The notes under the pieces are model-generated. The model ran no database searches, was not told where the DNA came from, and saw only the letters and a list, made by a program, of their open reading frames with translations. Below, piece after piece: positions 62,481 through 64,000 of a stretch of 64,000 bases of DNA (position 1 is its first letter; every line of letters begins with the position of its first letter). Source of the stretch: Sclerodactyla briareus (lineage: Eukaryota > Echinodermata > Holothuroidea > Dendrochirotida > Sclerodactylidae). The DNA lies in NCBI GenBank assembly GCA_026419785.1, contig JAODTK010005617.1:202711-266710 (forward strand), in the 5' to 3' direction. The translations under genes were made by a program, and so were the position numbers.

Positions 62481-64000
62481 GGGATTTGGACCGGATGCGG
62501 AGCACTTTCTTGACCTTAATATATAGTCAACCCTACCCATGTCATAGCTAGGGGCTTGCCTACTTCACAGATGAATACAAATCCCATTCCCCCATTCAAT
62601 GTTGTAGTTGCAAACAATTTCAGATCCATCGTATAAGCGTTAAGAGTTAATTATGTGTAATTCCTAAAGTATGTATGTCTGTATGTCTGTTATGTATGTA
62701 TGTGGTATGTACAGGGTTGTAGGTAGATTGGTGAACGTCAGCATGTGCAATGTGTACTTTTGACTCACTATTACAGATTCGTGGCATCATTCCCTGTTGA
62801 GAACCTTTTTCCCACAATTTTGTTTGAAAACATCTATTGCGATACCTACACATCACAATTACATTCAGGTTCCTAAGGCGTGTCATTTTTAGCCCCCCAA
62901 ATTGAGGGAGAGGGGGGGGGGGGGTAAATGGCAAATCTTAACACTTTTATCTGATCACTCTTTACTCTTTATATTTCAAGCTAATATAAAACTGAACATA
63001 TTCCCAGAAAAAAGGCAGGCAACTAGTTTTTGACACACCCCCCGAAATAAGAGACTTCTCCCAATACGTTTTCCCCAAGCCTCCAACTAGCCCAGCCTTT
63101 CTGTAATAGTAACACTTCGATCTTGGGCCAGTGTCCACTGATGATCTCAATGCCGGAAAGTTCATAATTTAAGGATCTTTCGGTCCCAAACCCAAATTTT
63201 CTCGCCCCCCTGCCCCTCTTAGGCATTTTCGGCACTCAGAAAAAAATCACCCTACAGGCTTTCATGAATATAATCAAATGAAAACTCCACAAGCAAGGGT
63301 AAATCCTCAAGAGAGAATGGTGCAATTCTGGTTGTGTCTTCCAAAGACTATACAAAAGCAGCGCTTTTGTTTCAAAACATGGGAATGGAAGAGAGGGGGT
63401 AGGGGGGGGGGTGGGATTGGTCTTCACAAGCTTGACCCCAATTCTCAGAGTTTCTGTGTGGAAATTCAAAGACAATCACGCAATCCTATTTCACTTACTC
63501 AACTTAACCCCCATATTATTGCACTTTGCAAACCCCCACCCCGCGTCAATTGAACATCTGGCACCTTTTTACATTATTCGGGCCTTGCAACCCATCGTTC
63601 CTTCTTAATTTGCCAGTTGAATGTTTAGGTTCATGAGCATTTTGGCTAATAATTTCACTCGATTTTTCATCGCTAAAATCCCCCAATCTGCTTTCCAGAA
63701 TTCAGAATCTTGCCCTAGGAGCATTTTTCTTTCCGACGCGTCTATCAGGAATATGTTTACCTTACGTTTGCGTGATATTGGTTTGGATTCTTCCTCCCGC
63801 TCGATCCCATTTTGCCGTAAGGTCCATATTTAGCGCTAGGCCTGCTCTAGCACAATAGGCTGTGCATGGCTCTTCCCCCGAGCCTAACACACGCGGGTGT
63901 GTGGGACCCTATTGTGTTAGGATCAGTAGGGCTGGACTGTTGTCCGGGTTGCTTTCCCTAGCTGAAGCCCCCCCCCTCCCACCTTAAAAAAATTTTTTTC
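62481..64000. other. no gene; TATG microsatellite and homopolymers
   Basis: TATG/TCTG microsatellite at 62666-62706; G-runs near 62910-62922 and 63396-63410. Plus- and minus-strand open frames (63236-63475, 63278-63553, 63621-63833) are unrecognised. The window ends in a poly-A/T junction. Confidence 0.4.

Noticed and set aside
1-64000. CRISPR arrays, bacterial operons, rRNA or complete tRNA genes
   Set aside because: None seen; the regular arrays are eukaryotic satellites or minisatellites with diverged units and no unique spacers.

Overview
This window reads as animal (metazoan) nuclear DNA, not microbial. It is AT-leaning. It has no long operon-like ORFs, short exon-sized coding stretches with GT/AG borders, canonical AATAAA signals, microsatellites, and many degenerate repeats and mobile-element remnants (Penelope-like, hAT, LTR, tRNA-SINE, hairpin-ended tandem-repeat elements). 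The style of the repeats (runs of AGGTCA/TGACCT with ACGAAACTTGG motifs, TG-microsatellite heads) suggests a marine invertebrate, possibly a deuterostome. That taxonomic guess is inference and weak.

Layout. 0-31 kb is repeat-dominated and almost gene-free: a TA microsatellite, a broken Penelope-like GIY-YIG segment (0.65-1.13 kb), a 125-152-bp tandem array with phased AGGTCA half-sites (3.2-4.0 kb), a duplicated 85-bp microsatellite-linked sequence (5.6 and 6.3 kb), a hairpin-ended element (8.2-9.1 kb), a complete non-autonomous hAT-type element with an 8-bp target duplication (9.25-10.62 kb), a two-copy dispersed family (12.4-13.7 and 21.3-22.2 kb), and a 66-bp minisatellite (25.4-26.4 kb). 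The one recognisable gene there is an intronless OTU1/YOD1-type deubiquitinase on the minus strand (17.57-18.53 kb), broken by several frameshifts.

31.7-39.1 kb is a block of tandem-repeat elements: a 220-bp array, then two copies of an element with a ~600-bp unit (one unit in the first copy, four in the second), a common tail, a GGC-rich stretch and a terminal hairpin, then an array of four regularly spaced short palindromes. An LTR-retroelement primer-binding site matching tRNA-Trp lies at 40.43 kb.

42-62.5 kb holds the protein-coding part. Gene A (+, at least seven candidate exons, 42.1-57.1 kb, polyA signal at 57086) has several compatible splice phases but no recognised product. Gene B (+, CpG-rich promoter and 5' exon at 54.1-54.85 kb, exons at 56.0 and 59.1 kb, polyA signal at 59444) either overlaps gene A's last intron or is an alternative transcript of it. 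Gene C (-, promoter near 62.3 kb, exons at 61.4 and 60.8 kb) converges on B. None of A, B or C is recognised.

In the recognisable coding sequences, the frame changes repeatedly in the direction expected of missing single bases while residue content stays intact. This suggests deletion-type sequence errors in the assembly, so strict ORF length is a poor guide here, and OTU1 may be a working gene rather than a pseudogene.
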